Shown here piece by piece: positions 50,837 through 59,520 of a DNA stretch of 64,000 nucleotides. The translations under genes and the position numbers were made by a program. The first letter of the stretch is position 1; each line of letters begins with the position of its first letter. The stretch is from Pseudomonas sp. R37(2017). Lineage in GTDB: Bacteria; Pseudomonadota; Gammaproteobacteria; Pseudomonadales; Pseudomonadaceae. The notes beneath the pieces were generated by a model that was not told where the DNA came from, made no database searches, and was given only the letters and a program-made list of their open reading frames with translations. The stretch is from the NCBI RefSeq assembly GCF_002113375.1, contig NZ_NEHO01000014.1, positions 1-64,000 on the forward strand, read 5' to 3'.

Positions 50837-51943
50837 ATGGGCAAGACGCTGCTTAAGGTGATTTCCAGTCTGTTTGTTGTACCGCTTTCATTGAATGCCC
50901 ATGCTGCTCAAGTGGACGACAGCAATACGCTGCGGCTCTATAACTGGGCGGATTACATCGGTGAAAAAACCGTGGCCGACTTCGAAAAGGCCACCGGCAT
51001 CAAAGTCATCTATGACACCTTCGATGCCTACGAAACCGTGCAGGCCAAACTGCTCACCGGCCACTCCGGTTACGACCTTATCGTGTTGAATGCCTCCCTC
51101 GCGCCGCCGCTGATCAAGGCCAGGGTGTTCCAGCCGCTGGACAAAAAACAGCTGCCGGGCTGGACCAACCTAGACCCGAAAATCCTCGAGGACCTGCAAG
51201 GTTATGACCCCGGCACCCAGTACTCGGCGCCGTACACCTGGGGCAGCAACGGCGTCACCTACAACGTCGACAAGATCAAGGAGCGCATGCCGGACGCGCC
51301 GATCGGCTCGCTGGCGATGATCTTCGACCCGAAGATCGTCTCGCGCTTCGCCGACTGTGGCGTGACCCTGCTCGATGCGCCGACCGAAGTCATTCCCATG
51401 GCCTTGACCTACCTGGGACGTGACCCGAGAAGCGCAGCGCCGGCGGACCTGAAGGCCGCCCAGGAATTGCTGCTGTCGGTGCGGCCGTACATCCGCAAGT
51501 TCGACTCGGTGAATTACCTGACCAGCCTGCCCAATGGCGACGTGTGCATGTCCATGACCTGGTCCGGCGACTACGCCACGGCCATGGCCCGTGCCGCGGA
51601 AGCCAAGAAGCAGATCAACCTGGCGTACTTCATTCCCAGGGAAGGCTCGCTGATCTGGTTCGACAACATGTACATCCCGGCCGACGCGCCCCACGTCGCC
51701 AACGCCCACAAGTTTCTCGAGTACCTGATGCAGCCGCAGGTGATGGCCGATGTGAGTGATTTCATCAATTACGCCAACAGTAACGCGGCGGCCACGCCGT
51801 TGTTGAACGCCGATGTGCGCGACAACCCGGCCATCTACCCCGATGCCCAGACCCGCGAGCGCCTGTTCCCGCAGAAAACCCAGGATGCCAAGGACATGCG
51901 GGCGATTACCCGGGTCTGGAGCACCGTGAAAAGCGGCATCTGA
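50837..51943 (+). CDS. Periplasmic polyamine-type substrate-binding protein (PotF/SpuD-like)
   Basis: The protein has 368 residues with a signal peptide ending NAHA. The family opening is LRLYNWADYIGEKTVADFEKATGIKVIYDTFDAYETVQAKLLTGHSGYDLIV, followed by YTWGSNGVTYN and CMSMTWSGDYATAMARA. It binds putrescine-, spermidine- or amine-like ligands for an ABC importer, but no ATPase or permease gene is adjacent, so it must use a transporter from elsewhere or serve sensing. It precedes an aminotransferase gene by 39 bp, which suggests the ligand is an amine that is then deaminated. Confidence 0.9.
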   Translation: MGKTLLKVISSLFVVPLSLNAHAAQVDDSNTLRLYNWADYIGEKTVADFEKATGIKVIYDTFDAYETVQAKLLTGHSGYDLIVLNASLAPPLIKARVFQPLDKKQLPGWTNLDPKILEDLQGYDPGTQYSAPYTWGSNGVTYNVDKIKERMPDAPIGSLAMIFDPKIVSRFADCGVTLLDAPTEVIPMALTYLGRDPRSAAPADLKAAQELLLSVRPYIRKFDSVNYLTSLPNGDVCMSMTWSGDYATAMARAAEAKKQINLAYFIPREGSLIWFDNMYIPADAPHVANAHKFLEYLMQPQVMADVSDFINYANSNAAATPLLNADVRDNPAIYPDAQTRERLFPQKTQDAKDMRAITRVWSTVKSGI

Positions 51944-51982
51944 TTTGTTCGATCGTTAGTCAATTCGGTTAGAGGTTTACTT

Positions 51983-53401
51983 ATGGCGACTCCAACACGC
52001 ACCGTACTTTCGCCGGCGGATGAGTCCAGACTGGTCAAGGCCGACAAGGCCCATCACATGCACGGCTACCACATGTTCGACGAGCACGCCGAGCAGGGCT
52101 CGCTGAACATCGTCGCTGGCGATGGCGCCTACATCTACGACACCCAGGGCAACCGTTTTCTCGATGCGGTGGGCGGCATGTGGTGCACCAACATCGGCCT
52201 GGGCCGCGAGGAAATGGCCGAAGCCATCGCCGACCAGGTGCGCCAGCTGGCCTATTCGAACCCGTTTTCCGACATGTCGAACAACATCGCCATCCAGTTG
52301 TGCGAAAAACTCGCCAGCCTGGCCCCTGGCGACCTCGACCATGTGTTCCTCACCACCGGCGGCTCCACCGCCGTGGACACCGCGTACCGGCTGATCCAGT
52401 ACTACCAGAACTGCCGTGGCAAACCCGAGAAGAAGCACATCATCGCGCGCTTCAACGCCTATCACGGCTCCACCACCCTGACCATGTCGATCGGCAACAA
52501 GGCCGCCGACCGGGTGCCGGAGTTCGATTACGCCAACCCGCTGATCCACCACGTGTCCAACCCGAACCCGTACCGGGCGCCGGAAGGCATGGACGAAGCG
52601 CAGTTCCTCGAGTTTCTGGTCAAGGAGTTCGAAGACAAGATCCTCTCGATTGGCGCGGACAAGGTCGCCGGGTTTTTCGCCGAGCCGATCATGGGCTCGG
52701 GCGGGGTGATCATTGCGCCCCAGGGTTACCTCAAGCGCATGTGGGATGTGTGCCAGCGCTACGACATTCTGTTCGTCGCCGACGAAGTGGTGACTTCCTT
52801 CGGGCGTTTGGGCAAGTTCTTTGCTTCCTATGATGTATTCGATGTGCAGCCGGACATCATCACCACCGCCAAGGGCCTGACCTCGGCCTACCTGCCGCTG
52901 GGCGCGTGCATCTTTTCCGACCGCATCTGGAAGGTCATCGCCGAGCCGGGCAAGGGGCGCTGCTTTACCCACGGGTTCACCTATAGCGGGCATCCGGTGT
53001 GCTGCACGGCGGCGCTGAAGAACATCGAAATCATCGAGCGGGAAAACCTGCTGGCCCATGTCGACACTGTGGGCGCCTATCTGGAGGAGCGCCTGGCCAC
53101 CCTGCGGGATTTGCCGCTGGTGGGGGATGTGCGCTGCCAGAAACTCATGGCCTGCGTGGAATTCGTCGCCGATAAACGCACCAAGGCGTTGTTTCCCGAC
53201 GAGATCAACATCGGCGAGAAAATTCACGTGCTGGCCCAGGCCCGGGGGTTGCTGGTGCGGCCGATCATGCACCTGAACGTGATGTCGCCACCGCTGATCC
53301 TGACGTTTGCCCAGGTCGATGAAATCGTCGAGACCCTGCGCGAGTGCATTGTCGAAGTGGCAGCGGAGCTTCAGGCCAGCGGTCAGTATGGCGGCCAATG
53401 A
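51983..53401 (+). CDS. Class III pyridoxal-phosphate aminotransferase
   Basis: The protein has 472 residues. The fold-type I motifs are FLDAVGGMWCTNIGLGREEMAEAI, TGGSTAVDTAYRLIQYY, ARFNAYHGSTTLTMSI, the Asp-based DILFVADEVVTSFGRLGKFF and the cofactor Lys297 in TTAKGLTSAYLPLGACI. It belongs to the omega-amino acid / putrescine-pyruvate aminotransferase group, which moves the terminal amino group of an amine to pyruvate or 2-oxoglutarate. It is co-directional with the binding protein and LuxR regulator. The exact amine is not readable from sequence. Confidence 0.9.
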   Translation: MATPTRTVLSPADESRLVKADKAHHMHGYHMFDEHAEQGSLNIVAGDGAYIYDTQGNRFLDAVGGMWCTNIGLGREEMAEAIADQVRQLAYSNPFSDMSNNIAIQLCEKLASLAPGDLDHVFLTTGGSTAVDTAYRLIQYYQNCRGKPEKKHIIARFNAYHGSTTLTMSIGNKAADRVPEFDYANPLIHHVSNPNPYRAPEGMDEAQFLEFLVKEFEDKILSIGADKVAGFFAEPIMGSGGVIIAPQGYLKRMWDVCQRYDILFVADEVVTSFGRLGKFFASYDVFDVQPDIITTAKGLTSAYLPLGACIFSDRIWKVIAEPGKGRCFTHGFTYSGHPVCCTAALKNIEIIERENLLAHVDTVGAYLEERLATLRDLPLVGDVRCQKLMACVEFVADKRTKALFPDEINIGEKIHVLAQARGLLVRPIMHLNVMSPPLILTFAQVDEIVETLRECIVEVAAELQASGQYGGQ

Positions 53402-53454
53402 ATTCGCCACACCGGCTGTTACCAAGGGGCTGCACTCCCGCTAGACTGCGGGGC

Positions 53455-54306
53455 ATGAGCACACCAAACGACGATACGCTGATCGCGATGCCCTTCGGGG
53501 CATTGCACAAATGGCATGGGGGGATGCGCGAGGCATTCGCCCATATCGATGAGCCTGACGCCCTGCAATACCTGGCGTCAGCGCTGGCGCAGCTGGTATC
53601 CGTCGAGTCGATGATGATCAGCCTGGAGCGCAAGGATCGCGCGCCACAGTTGCTGCATCAGCGCGGGATTGCCCAGGAGTATCAGGTCTCGATTCTCGAA
53701 CGCTATTTTTCCGGGGGCTATCTGCTCGATCCGTTCTGCCTGGCGGTGGAACAAGGGTTGGCCCAAGGCTTCTATCACCTGGAGGAAATTGCCCCGGACA
53801 ATTTCTTCGACAGTGACTACTACAAATCCTATTACCTGAAGGCGGGCTGTTCGGAAGACAGCTACTACATCGTCGACACCGGTAATGACACGAAGATTTC
53901 CGTCAGCCTCTATCAAGGTTTCGGCGGCGAATGTCTCAGCGTCGAACAATTGAACCTGTTGCGCGCCGTCGAACCGCTGGTGCGCGAATTCATCAGCGAA
54001 TTCAGCCAGCGCGGACTGCTGCGCAGTACCGGGATCGAGCGCGATAACGAGCAGGGCCTGCGCGATGATCTCAAGCATCGCGTGCAGGCGGCGTTCGAGA
54101 ACTTCGGGTGTGAGTTGCTGACCGAGCGCGAGCGGGAAGTGGCGCACATGGTCCTGCGCGGGCATTCGGTGAAATCCACGGCCAGCCAGATGAACATCTC
54201 ACCGGAAACCGTGCGCATGCACCGCAAGAACCTGTACCTGAAGCTGGAGGTGGGTTCCCAGTCGGAACTGTTTGCGCTGTTTATCGAATGGTTGCGCCGG
54301 CACTGA
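53455..54306 (+). CDS. LuxR-type transcriptional regulator
   Basis: The protein has 283 residues from the ATG at 53455 (the open frame to 53344 overlaps the aminotransferase end). The C-terminal HTH is LTEREREVAHMVLRGHSVKSTASQMNISPETVRMHRKNLYLKLEVGSQSELFALFIEWL. The N-terminal 200 residues are not a receiver and lack autoinducer-synthase-linked features; FFDSDYYKSYYLKAGCSEDSYYI is a conserved patch of this subgroup. It probably senses an amine-related metabolite and regulates the neighbouring binding-protein and aminotransferase genes. It is followed by a REPIN. Confidence 0.85.
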   Translation: MSTPNDDTLIAMPFGALHKWHGGMREAFAHIDEPDALQYLASALAQLVSVESMMISLERKDRAPQLLHQRGIAQEYQVSILERYFSGGYLLDPFCLAVEQGLAQGFYHLEEIAPDNFFDSDYYKSYYLKAGCSEDSYYIVDTGNDTKISVSLYQGFGGECLSVEQLNLLRAVEPLVREFISEFSQRGLLRSTGIERDNEQGLRDDLKHRVQAAFENFGCELLTEREREVAHMVLRGHSVKSTASQMNISPETVRMHRKNLYLKLEVGSQSELFALFIEWLRRH

Positions 54307-54328
54307 TTTTTCAGGGTTACCCATAACC

Positions 54329-54420
54329 TGTAGGAGCGAGCACGCTCGCGATTGCGGTCTGTCAGGCCCCATGATGCTGGCTGACACTCCGCCATCGCGA
54401 GCGTGCTCGCTCCTACAGGT
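54329..54420. repeat. REPIN between the convergent regulator and paaZ 3' ends
   Basis: CCTGTAGGAGCGAGCACGCTCGCGATTGCGG at the left and CGCCATCGCGAGCGTGCTCGCTCCTACAGG at the right; both arms carry the compensating AC/GT change in the loop. Confidence 0.88.
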
Positions 54421-54426
54421 GTTGCG

Positions 54427-56481
54427 TCAGTCCTCGCGTTTTACGACCAGGGTCAGAATGTCGTAGCTCGCCACCAGTTCACCCAGTTGGTTGGTCACTT
54501 CCACATCCCACGCCACCACCCCTTGCGGGATGCCCTGCGGGCTCTTCTTGCCCTGGTCGATCTTGCGTTTGCAGGTCAGGCGCGCCTGGATGGTGTCGCC
54601 GATGCCCACCGGGTTGATGAAGCGCAAGGTGTCCAGGCCATAGTTGGCCAGGACCGGGCCCGGCGCAGGCGAGACGAACAGGCCGGCCGCGGCCGACAGC
54701 ACGAAGTAGCCGTGGGCGATGCGCTTGCCGAACTGCGACTCCTTGGCCGCGATCTCGTCGAAGTGCATGTAGAAGTGGTCGCCCGACAGGCAGCCGAAGT
54801 TCACCAGGTCCGCTTCGGTGACGGTGCGACGGTGGGTCAGCAGCGACTCGCCGATCTGCAGGTCCTGGAAGTAGCGGCGGAACGGATGCACTTCGGTTTC
54901 GATGACCTTGGCGCCACGCACGTATTCGCCGGTGACCGCCGCCAGCATGGTTGGCGAACCCTGTACCGCGGCGCGTTGCAGGTAGTGTTTCACCGCACGC
55001 AGGCCGCCCAGTTCCTCACCGCCGCCGGCACGACCCGGACCGCCGTGCTTGAGTTGTGGCAGCGGCGAACCGTGGCCAGTGGATTCGCCTGCGCAGTTGC
55101 GGTCCAGTACCAGCAAGCGACCGTGCAACGCAGCCGCAACCGGAACGGCTTTGGCGGCAACGTGTGGATCCTTGGTCACCAGGCTGGCCACCAGGCTGCC
55201 TTTGCCGCGCGCGGCCAGGGCCAGCGCTTCGTCGAGATCGTCGTAGGCCATCAGGGTGCTGACCGGACCGAACGCTTCGATGTCGTGTGCGCCGCCTTCG
55301 GCGTGCGGGTCGCGGGCCTGCAACAGGGTCGGGGCGAAGAACGCACCCTTGTCGACATTTTCACCACGGGGTTCGAAACCGTCACGGCCGCCGAACAGCA
55401 TGTCGCTGCTCTGCAACAGGGCTTCCAGGCGCTCGGCCACGTCTTTCTGCTGGTCGTGGGACGCCAGCGCGCCCATGCGCACACCTTCCACCGACGGGTC
55501 GCCGACCACCACTTTGGCCAGGCGATCGCGCAGGCGGGTAGCCACTGCATCGATGTGTCTGGCCGGGACGATGGCGCGGCGGATGGCGGTGCATTTCTGC
55601 CCGGCCTTGGTGGTCATCTCCCGGGCGACTTCCTTGATGAACAGCTCGAACTCTTCGTCGTCCGGGGTCACGTCAGGGGCGAGAATCGCGCAGTTCAGCG
55701 AATCGGCCTCGGCGGTGAACGGCACCGAGTTGCGAATCAGGTTCGGGTTGACCCGCAGCTTGGCCGCAGTGTCGGCGGAACCGGTGAAGGTCACCACATC
55801 CTGGCCCTGCAGACGGTCGAGCAGGTCGCCGGTGCTACCGATGATCAGTTGCAGGCTGCCCGCTGGCAACAGGCCGGATTCGTCCATCAGGCGCACCACG
55901 GCTTCGGTCAGGTAGCTGGTGGCGCTGGCGGGTTTGACGATGCACGGCATGCCGGCGAGGAAGCTCGGGGCGAATTTTTCCAGCATGCCCCAGATCGGGA
56001 AGTTGAAGGCGTTGATGTGCACCGCCACGCCACCGCGCGGCACCAGGATATGGGTGCCGGCGAAGGTGCCCATTTTGCTCAGTTGCAGTGCCGGGCCTTC
56101 ATGGACCACGTTGCCCGACGGCAGCTCGCGGGAGCCGAGGCTGGCGTAGGTGAACAGCGTGCTGTTGCCGCCTTCGATGTCGATCCAGCTGTCGGCACGG
56201 GTGGCGCCGCTGTGGTGGGAGATCGCGTAGAGCTGTTCCTTGCGCTCGCTCAGGTACAGGGCGAGGGCCTTGAGGCGCTGGGCGCGCTGCTGGAAGTCCA
56301 GCGCCATCAGGCCGCTGACGCCCTGACGACGGCCGTGCTCGATGGCTTCGGCGAAGTCTGGACGCTCTTCGTGGGTGCGGGCGATTTCATGGCCGTCGAT
56401 GGCGCTGCGCAGGATTTGCGCGCCTTGTTGGCCGATCCAGCGGCCGGCGATGAAACTTTGCAGGGTAGGGGCGTGGGACAT
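54427..56481 (-). CDS. paaZ: PaaZ: bifunctional ring-opening hydratase / semialdehyde dehydrogenase of phenylacetate catabolism
   Basis: The protein has 684 residues from the ATG at 56481 (MSHAPTLQSFIAGRW); the frame is open to 56511. The N-terminal ALDH domain (about 1-520) includes GGVAVHINAFNFPIWGMLEKFAPSFLAGMPCIVKPAS and the catalytic Cys in TTKAGQKCTAIRRAI. The C-terminal MaoC-like hotdog domain (about 535-680) has FGCLSGDHFYMHFDEIAAKESQFGKRIAHGYFVLS. It hydrolytically opens oxepin-CoA and oxidises the semialdehyde. It is the distal gene of the paa operon, with a REP array between it and paaE. Confidence 0.94.
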   Translation of the reverse strand: MSHAPTLQSFIAGRWIGQQGAQILRSAIDGHEIARTHEERPDFAEAIEHGRRQGVSGLMALDFQQRAQRLKALALYLSERKEQLYAISHHSGATRADSWIDIEGGNSTLFTYASLGSRELPSGNVVHEGPALQLSKMGTFAGTHILVPRGGVAVHINAFNFPIWGMLEKFAPSFLAGMPCIVKPASATSYLTEAVVRLMDESGLLPAGSLQLIIGSTGDLLDRLQGQDVVTFTGSADTAAKLRVNPNLIRNSVPFTAEADSLNCAILAPDVTPDDEEFELFIKEVAREMTTKAGQKCTAIRRAIVPARHIDAVATRLRDRLAKVVVGDPSVEGVRMGALASHDQQKDVAERLEALLQSSDMLFGGRDGFEPRGENVDKGAFFAPTLLQARDPHAEGGAHDIEAFGPVSTLMAYDDLDEALALAARGKGSLVASLVTKDPHVAAKAVPVAAALHGRLLVLDRNCAGESTGHGSPLPQLKHGGPGRAGGGEELGGLRAVKHYLQRAAVQGSPTMLAAVTGEYVRGAKVIETEVHPFRRYFQDLQIGESLLTHRRTVTEADLVNFGCLSGDHFYMHFDEIAAKESQFGKRIAHGYFVLSAAAGLFVSPAPGPVLANYGLDTLRFINPVGIGDTIQARLTCKRKIDQGKKSPQGIPQGVVAWDVEVTNQLGELVASYDILTLVVKRED

Positions 56482-56520
56482 GGTATTGACTCTCAAAAAA
56501 TTTAAAGGCACCGCCGGATC

Positions 56521-56801
56521 TCTGTAGGAGCGAGCATGCTCGCGATGGAGGACCGAACACCGCGGGGTGTCAGGCAGCCAGCGTTATCGTTGACGACCCT
56601 CGCGAGGGAGGACCGAACACCGCGGGGTGTCAGGCTGCCAGCGTTATCGTTGACAACCATCGCGAGCTTGCTCGCTCCTACAGGTACGGCGTGGATCTCT
56701 GTAGGAGCGAGCATGCTCGCGATGGAGGGCAGGACACCGCGGGGTATCAGATTGCCAGCGTTATCGTTGACGACCATCGCGAGCGTGCTCGCTCCTACAG
56801 G
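56521..56801. repeat. REP array: three related spacers between paaE and paaZ
   Basis: The array starts CTGTAGGAGCGAGCATGCTCGCGATGGAGG, then contains the spacer ACCGCGGGGTGTCAGGC(A/T)GCCAGCGTTATCGTTGAC twice in tandem (about 56556 and 56626) joined by a collapsed REP (CCCTCGCGAGGGAGG), a full REPIN end at about 56690, and a third REPIN with the same spacer (about 56698-56801). The spacer family is also found, inverted, at 6055-6156. Confidence 0.87.
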
Positions 56802-56809
56802 GGGGTGAG

Positions 56810-57886
56810 TCAGAGCTGATCGAAATCCAGCACGACCTTGTCGCTGATCGGGAAGGCCTGGCACGACAGCACATAGCCGGCGGCCACTTCGTAGTCTTCC
56901 AGGGCGTGGTTGCTGTCCATTTCCACTTCGCCTTCGATGACCTTGCACTTGCAGGTCGAGCACACGCCGGCCTTGCACGAGTAAGGCAGCTCGGCGCCCT
57001 GGGCGTTGCCCGCGTCGAGGATGCTCTGGCTGTTGCGCGGCAGGTCGAAGGCCAGGGCGCGGCCGTCGCTGATGACGGTGATCTGGCTGACCGCCGAGTC
57101 CACCAGGCGGGCCGCTTCGCGAGCTTCGCGTTTTTGCTGGCTGCCGGCGGCGGCGAACAGTTCGAAGTGAATCCGCTCCGGTTGCATGCCCTTGGCCTTG
57201 AGGCTGTCGCGCACGGTCTCGGTCATTTCCTGCGGGCCGCAAATGAAGGCGGCGTCGAGGGCCTTGACGTCGAGCCAGCGGGAGAACAGTTGCTCGCACT
57301 TCTCGGCGTTGATCCGGCCGTTGTACAGGTCGACGTCCTGCTGCTCGCGGCTGAACACGAAGATCAGGTTCAGGCGTTGCAGGTAGCGATTCTTCAAATC
57401 TTCCAGCTGTTCGCGAAACAGCGCGCCGGAGCTGGAGCGGTTGCCGTACAGCAGGGTCACGCGGCTGTGGGGCTCGGTTTCCAGGGTGGTCTTGATGATC
57501 GACAGGATCGGCGTGATGCCGCTGCCGGCCGCGACGGCCAGGTAGTTGCCGTGGCGCGCCGGGTCGAGCTCGACGCTGAAATGCCCGGCTGGCGGCATCA
57601 CTTCCAGGGTGTGGCCGGCTTTCAGGTGTTCGTTGGCATAGGCAGAAAAACGCCCGCCGGCCACACGCTTGATGGCCACGCGCAGTTCGCCATCGTTGAT
57701 GCCGGTGCAGATCGAGTAAGAGCGGCGCACTTCTTCGCCGTCCATTTGGGTACGCATCACCAGGTGCTGGCCCTGGGTGAAATGAAAGCTGTCTTGCAGG
57801 TCCTGCGGAATCTCGAAGGCGATGGACACCGCGTCACGGGTCTCGGCGCGCACGTCCTTGATGGTCAGGCTGTGAAATTTGCTCAT
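56810..57886 (-). CDS. paaE: PaaE: reductase subunit of the phenylacetyl-CoA epoxidase
   Basis: The protein has 358 residues from the ATG at 57886. The FAD-binding region is RSYSICTG, the NAD-binding domain follows (YLAVAAGSGITPILSIIKTTLE, AFICGPQEMTETV), and the C-terminal plant-type 2Fe-2S domain has PYSCKAGVCSTCKCKVIEG...VLSCQAFP. It delivers electrons from NADPH to the PaaABC oxygenase. It is called PaaK in the older Pseudomonas nomenclature. Confidence 0.95.
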   Translation of the reverse strand: MSKFHSLTIKDVRAETRDAVSIAFEIPQDLQDSFHFTQGQHLVMRTQMDGEEVRRSYSICTGINDGELRVAIKRVAGGRFSAYANEHLKAGHTLEVMPPAGHFSVELDPARHGNYLAVAAGSGITPILSIIKTTLETEPHSRVTLLYGNRSSSGALFREQLEDLKNRYLQRLNLIFVFSREQQDVDLYNGRINAEKCEQLFSRWLDVKALDAAFICGPQEMTETVRDSLKAKGMQPERIHFELFAAAGSQQKREAREAARLVDSAVSQITVISDGRALAFDLPRNSQSILDAGNAQGAELPYSCKAGVCSTCKCKVIEGEVEMDSNHALEDYEVAAGYVLSCQAFPISDKVVLDFDQL

Positions 57887-57920
57887 TGTTGTTCTCCAGC
57901 TGGGACGGCCGATGCGCCGC

Positions 57921-58454
57921 TCAGATGCACTTGAAATAGTCGAACGGTTCCCGGCAATCGACGCAGCGATACAGGGCCTTGCACGCGGTGGAGCCGAACT
58001 CGCTGAGCACCTCGGTGTGGGCGCTGCCGCATTGCGGGCACAACACCTGCGGGCTTTCACCGAGCAGGCTGCGCTTGCTGGTGCTGCCCTCGGGCGGCGC
58101 AATGCCGTAGGCATGCAAGCGTTCGCGGCCGCTGTCGCTGATCCAGTCGGTGGTCCAGGCCGGGGTCAATTTGCGCTCAAGCTGCGGCGCCTTGAATCCG
58201 GCCAGTTCCAGGGCCTGGCGGATGTCGCTTTCGATCACTTCGGTGGCCGGGCAGCCGGAGTAGGTCGGCGTGACCACCACGTGAAGGTGCCCGGCCTGCC
58301 AGTCGAGGTCGCGGACGATACCGAGGTCGACCACGCTGACCACCGGCACTTCCGGGTCCATGACCTCTGCCAGAATCGCCCACGCGGCGGCCAGGTCGGT
58401 CGGTTGAGCCGGCCGGGCGCCGAGGTCGCTGGCGATCAGCTCACCAGGTTGCAT
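57921..58454 (-). CDS. paaD: PaaD: iron-sulfur/assembly-type protein of the phenylacetyl-CoA epoxidase
   Basis: The protein has 177 residues from the ATG at 58454, which overlaps the paaC end by 14 bp. The MIP18/DUF59 domain is ILAEVMDPEVPVVSVVDLGIVRDL and VVVTPTYSGCPATEVIESDI. A C-terminal four-Cys zinc ribbon (VLCPQCGS...YRCVDCREPFDYFKC) is characteristic of PaaD. It is required for epoxidase activity, probably in cluster assembly. Older Pseudomonas name PaaJ. Confidence 0.93.
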   Translation of the reverse strand: MQPGELIASDLGARPAQPTDLAAAWAILAEVMDPEVPVVSVVDLGIVRDLDWQAGHLHVVVTPTYSGCPATEVIESDIRQALELAGFKAPQLERKLTPAWTTDWISDSGRERLHAYGIAPPEGSTSKRSLLGESPQVLCPQCGSAHTEVLSEFGSTACKALYRCVDCREPFDYFKCI

Positions 58455-59202
58455 CGGGGTATGCTCGTGGCAGGAACTGCATTTCGGCCAGCAGGATGCC
58501 CAGGTGTTCGGTGTGCAGGCCCTTGCGTGCATTGAGGTAGAAATAGCTCGGTGCGGCGGGCACGGGCAGGGTGGCGCTGGTGAAGATCTGCTCGACCCTG
58601 GCCTGCCACTGCGCGGCGACGCTGGCGATGTCCGGCGTGATGCCGGCTGCGCACAGACGCTGTTCGCTGTCGTCGGCAGCGATCAGCTCGACGGTGAAGC
58701 GCCAGACCTCGGGAATCGCCGCCAGCATGCGCCGATGGCTTTCCTCGGTGCCGTCGCCCAGGCGTTCGATCCACTCGCCGGAGCGGCGCAGGTGGTAGGT
58801 CACTTCCTTCACCGCCTTGGCGGCGATCCCGGCAATGCGTTCGTCGCTGGACTGGCTCAGGCCCTGCAGCACCGGCAAATGCCAGGCGTCATAGAGGAAC
58901 TGCTTGAGCATGGTCACCGCGAAGTCGCCGTTGGGTTGCTCGACCAACAGCAGGTTGCGGTAGGCGCGCTCGTCGCGACGGAACGCCAGGTGGTCGGCAT
59001 CGCGGCCGTCGTCCAGCAGTTCGGCGGCGTATTCCAGCCAGTTGCGTGCCTGGCCTACCAGGTCGAGGCCGACGTTCATCAGCGCCAGCTCTTCTTCCAG
59101 TGCCGGGGCCTTGCCGCACCACTGACACAGGCGCTGGCCCTGGATCAGGGCGCTGTCGCCGAGGCGCAACAGGTATTCGATCAGATCAGTCTTGTTGTCC
59201 AT
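58441..59202 (-). CDS. paaC: PaaC: structural subunit of the phenylacetyl-CoA epoxidase
   Basis: The protein has 253 residues from the ATG at 59202 (MDNKTDLIEYLLRLGDSALI). It is a ferritin-like four-helix protein related to PaaA but lacking its metal ligands. Conserved stretches include LMNVGLDLVGQARNWLEYAAEL, NLLLVEQPNGDFAVTMLKQFLYDAWHLPVLQGL and EVTYHLRRSGEWIERLGDGTEES. It stabilises PaaA and helps bind substrate. It starts 8 bp after the paaB stop. Confidence 0.94.
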   Translation of the reverse strand: MDNKTDLIEYLLRLGDSALIQGQRLCQWCGKAPALEEELALMNVGLDLVGQARNWLEYAAELLDDGRDADHLAFRRDERAYRNLLLVEQPNGDFAVTMLKQFLYDAWHLPVLQGLSQSSDERIAGIAAKAVKEVTYHLRRSGEWIERLGDGTEESHRRMLAAIPEVWRFTVELIAADDSEQRLCAAGITPDIASVAAQWQARVEQIFTSATLPVPAAPSYFYLNARKGLHTEHLGILLAEMQFLPRAYPDATW

Positions 59203-59210
59203 GGTCGACC

Positions 59211-59492
59211 TCACATGTGCCCGACTTCGGCCGGCAGCTCGTAGAAGCTGGCGTGGCGGTAAACCTTGTCGTCCGATGGATCGAACAGCGGGTCCTTTTC
59301 ATCCGGCGACGAAGCGGTGATCAGCGCCGAAGGCACGACCCACAGGCTGACGCCTTCGCTGCGACGGGTGTAGAGCTCGCGGGCGTTCTCGATGGCCATG
59401 GTGGTATCAGCGGCATGCACGCTGCCGACATGCTTGTGGTTCAGACCGTGCTTGCTGCGCACGAAGACTTCGAAGAGGGTCCACTCGGACAT
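59211..59492 (-). CDS. paaB: PaaB: small subunit of the phenylacetyl-CoA epoxidase
   Basis: The protein has 93 residues, the standard family length. The signature is WTLFEVFVRSKHGLNHKHVGSVHAADTTMAIENARELYTRRSEGVSLWVVPS. It bridges PaaAC heterodimers in the active complex. It lies 28 bp after paaA and 8 bp before paaC. Confidence 0.95.
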   Translation of the reverse strand: MSEWTLFEVFVRSKHGLNHKHVGSVHAADTTMAIENARELYTRRSEGVSLWVVPSALITASSPDEKDPLFDPSDDKVYRHASFYELPAEVGHM

Positions 59493-59520
59493 TTCAATTA
59501 CTCCACATCAGGTGGCCGGA

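Noticed and set aside
54403-56505. 700-codon open frame on the + strand opposite paaZ
   Set aside because: It is the exact mirror of paaZ, with no family motifs and His/Gln/Gly-rich composition typical of antisense frames in GC-rich DNA.
56521-56801. CRISPR array
   Set aside because: The repeated units are palindromic REPs with homologous, not unique, spacers, and no cas genes are present.
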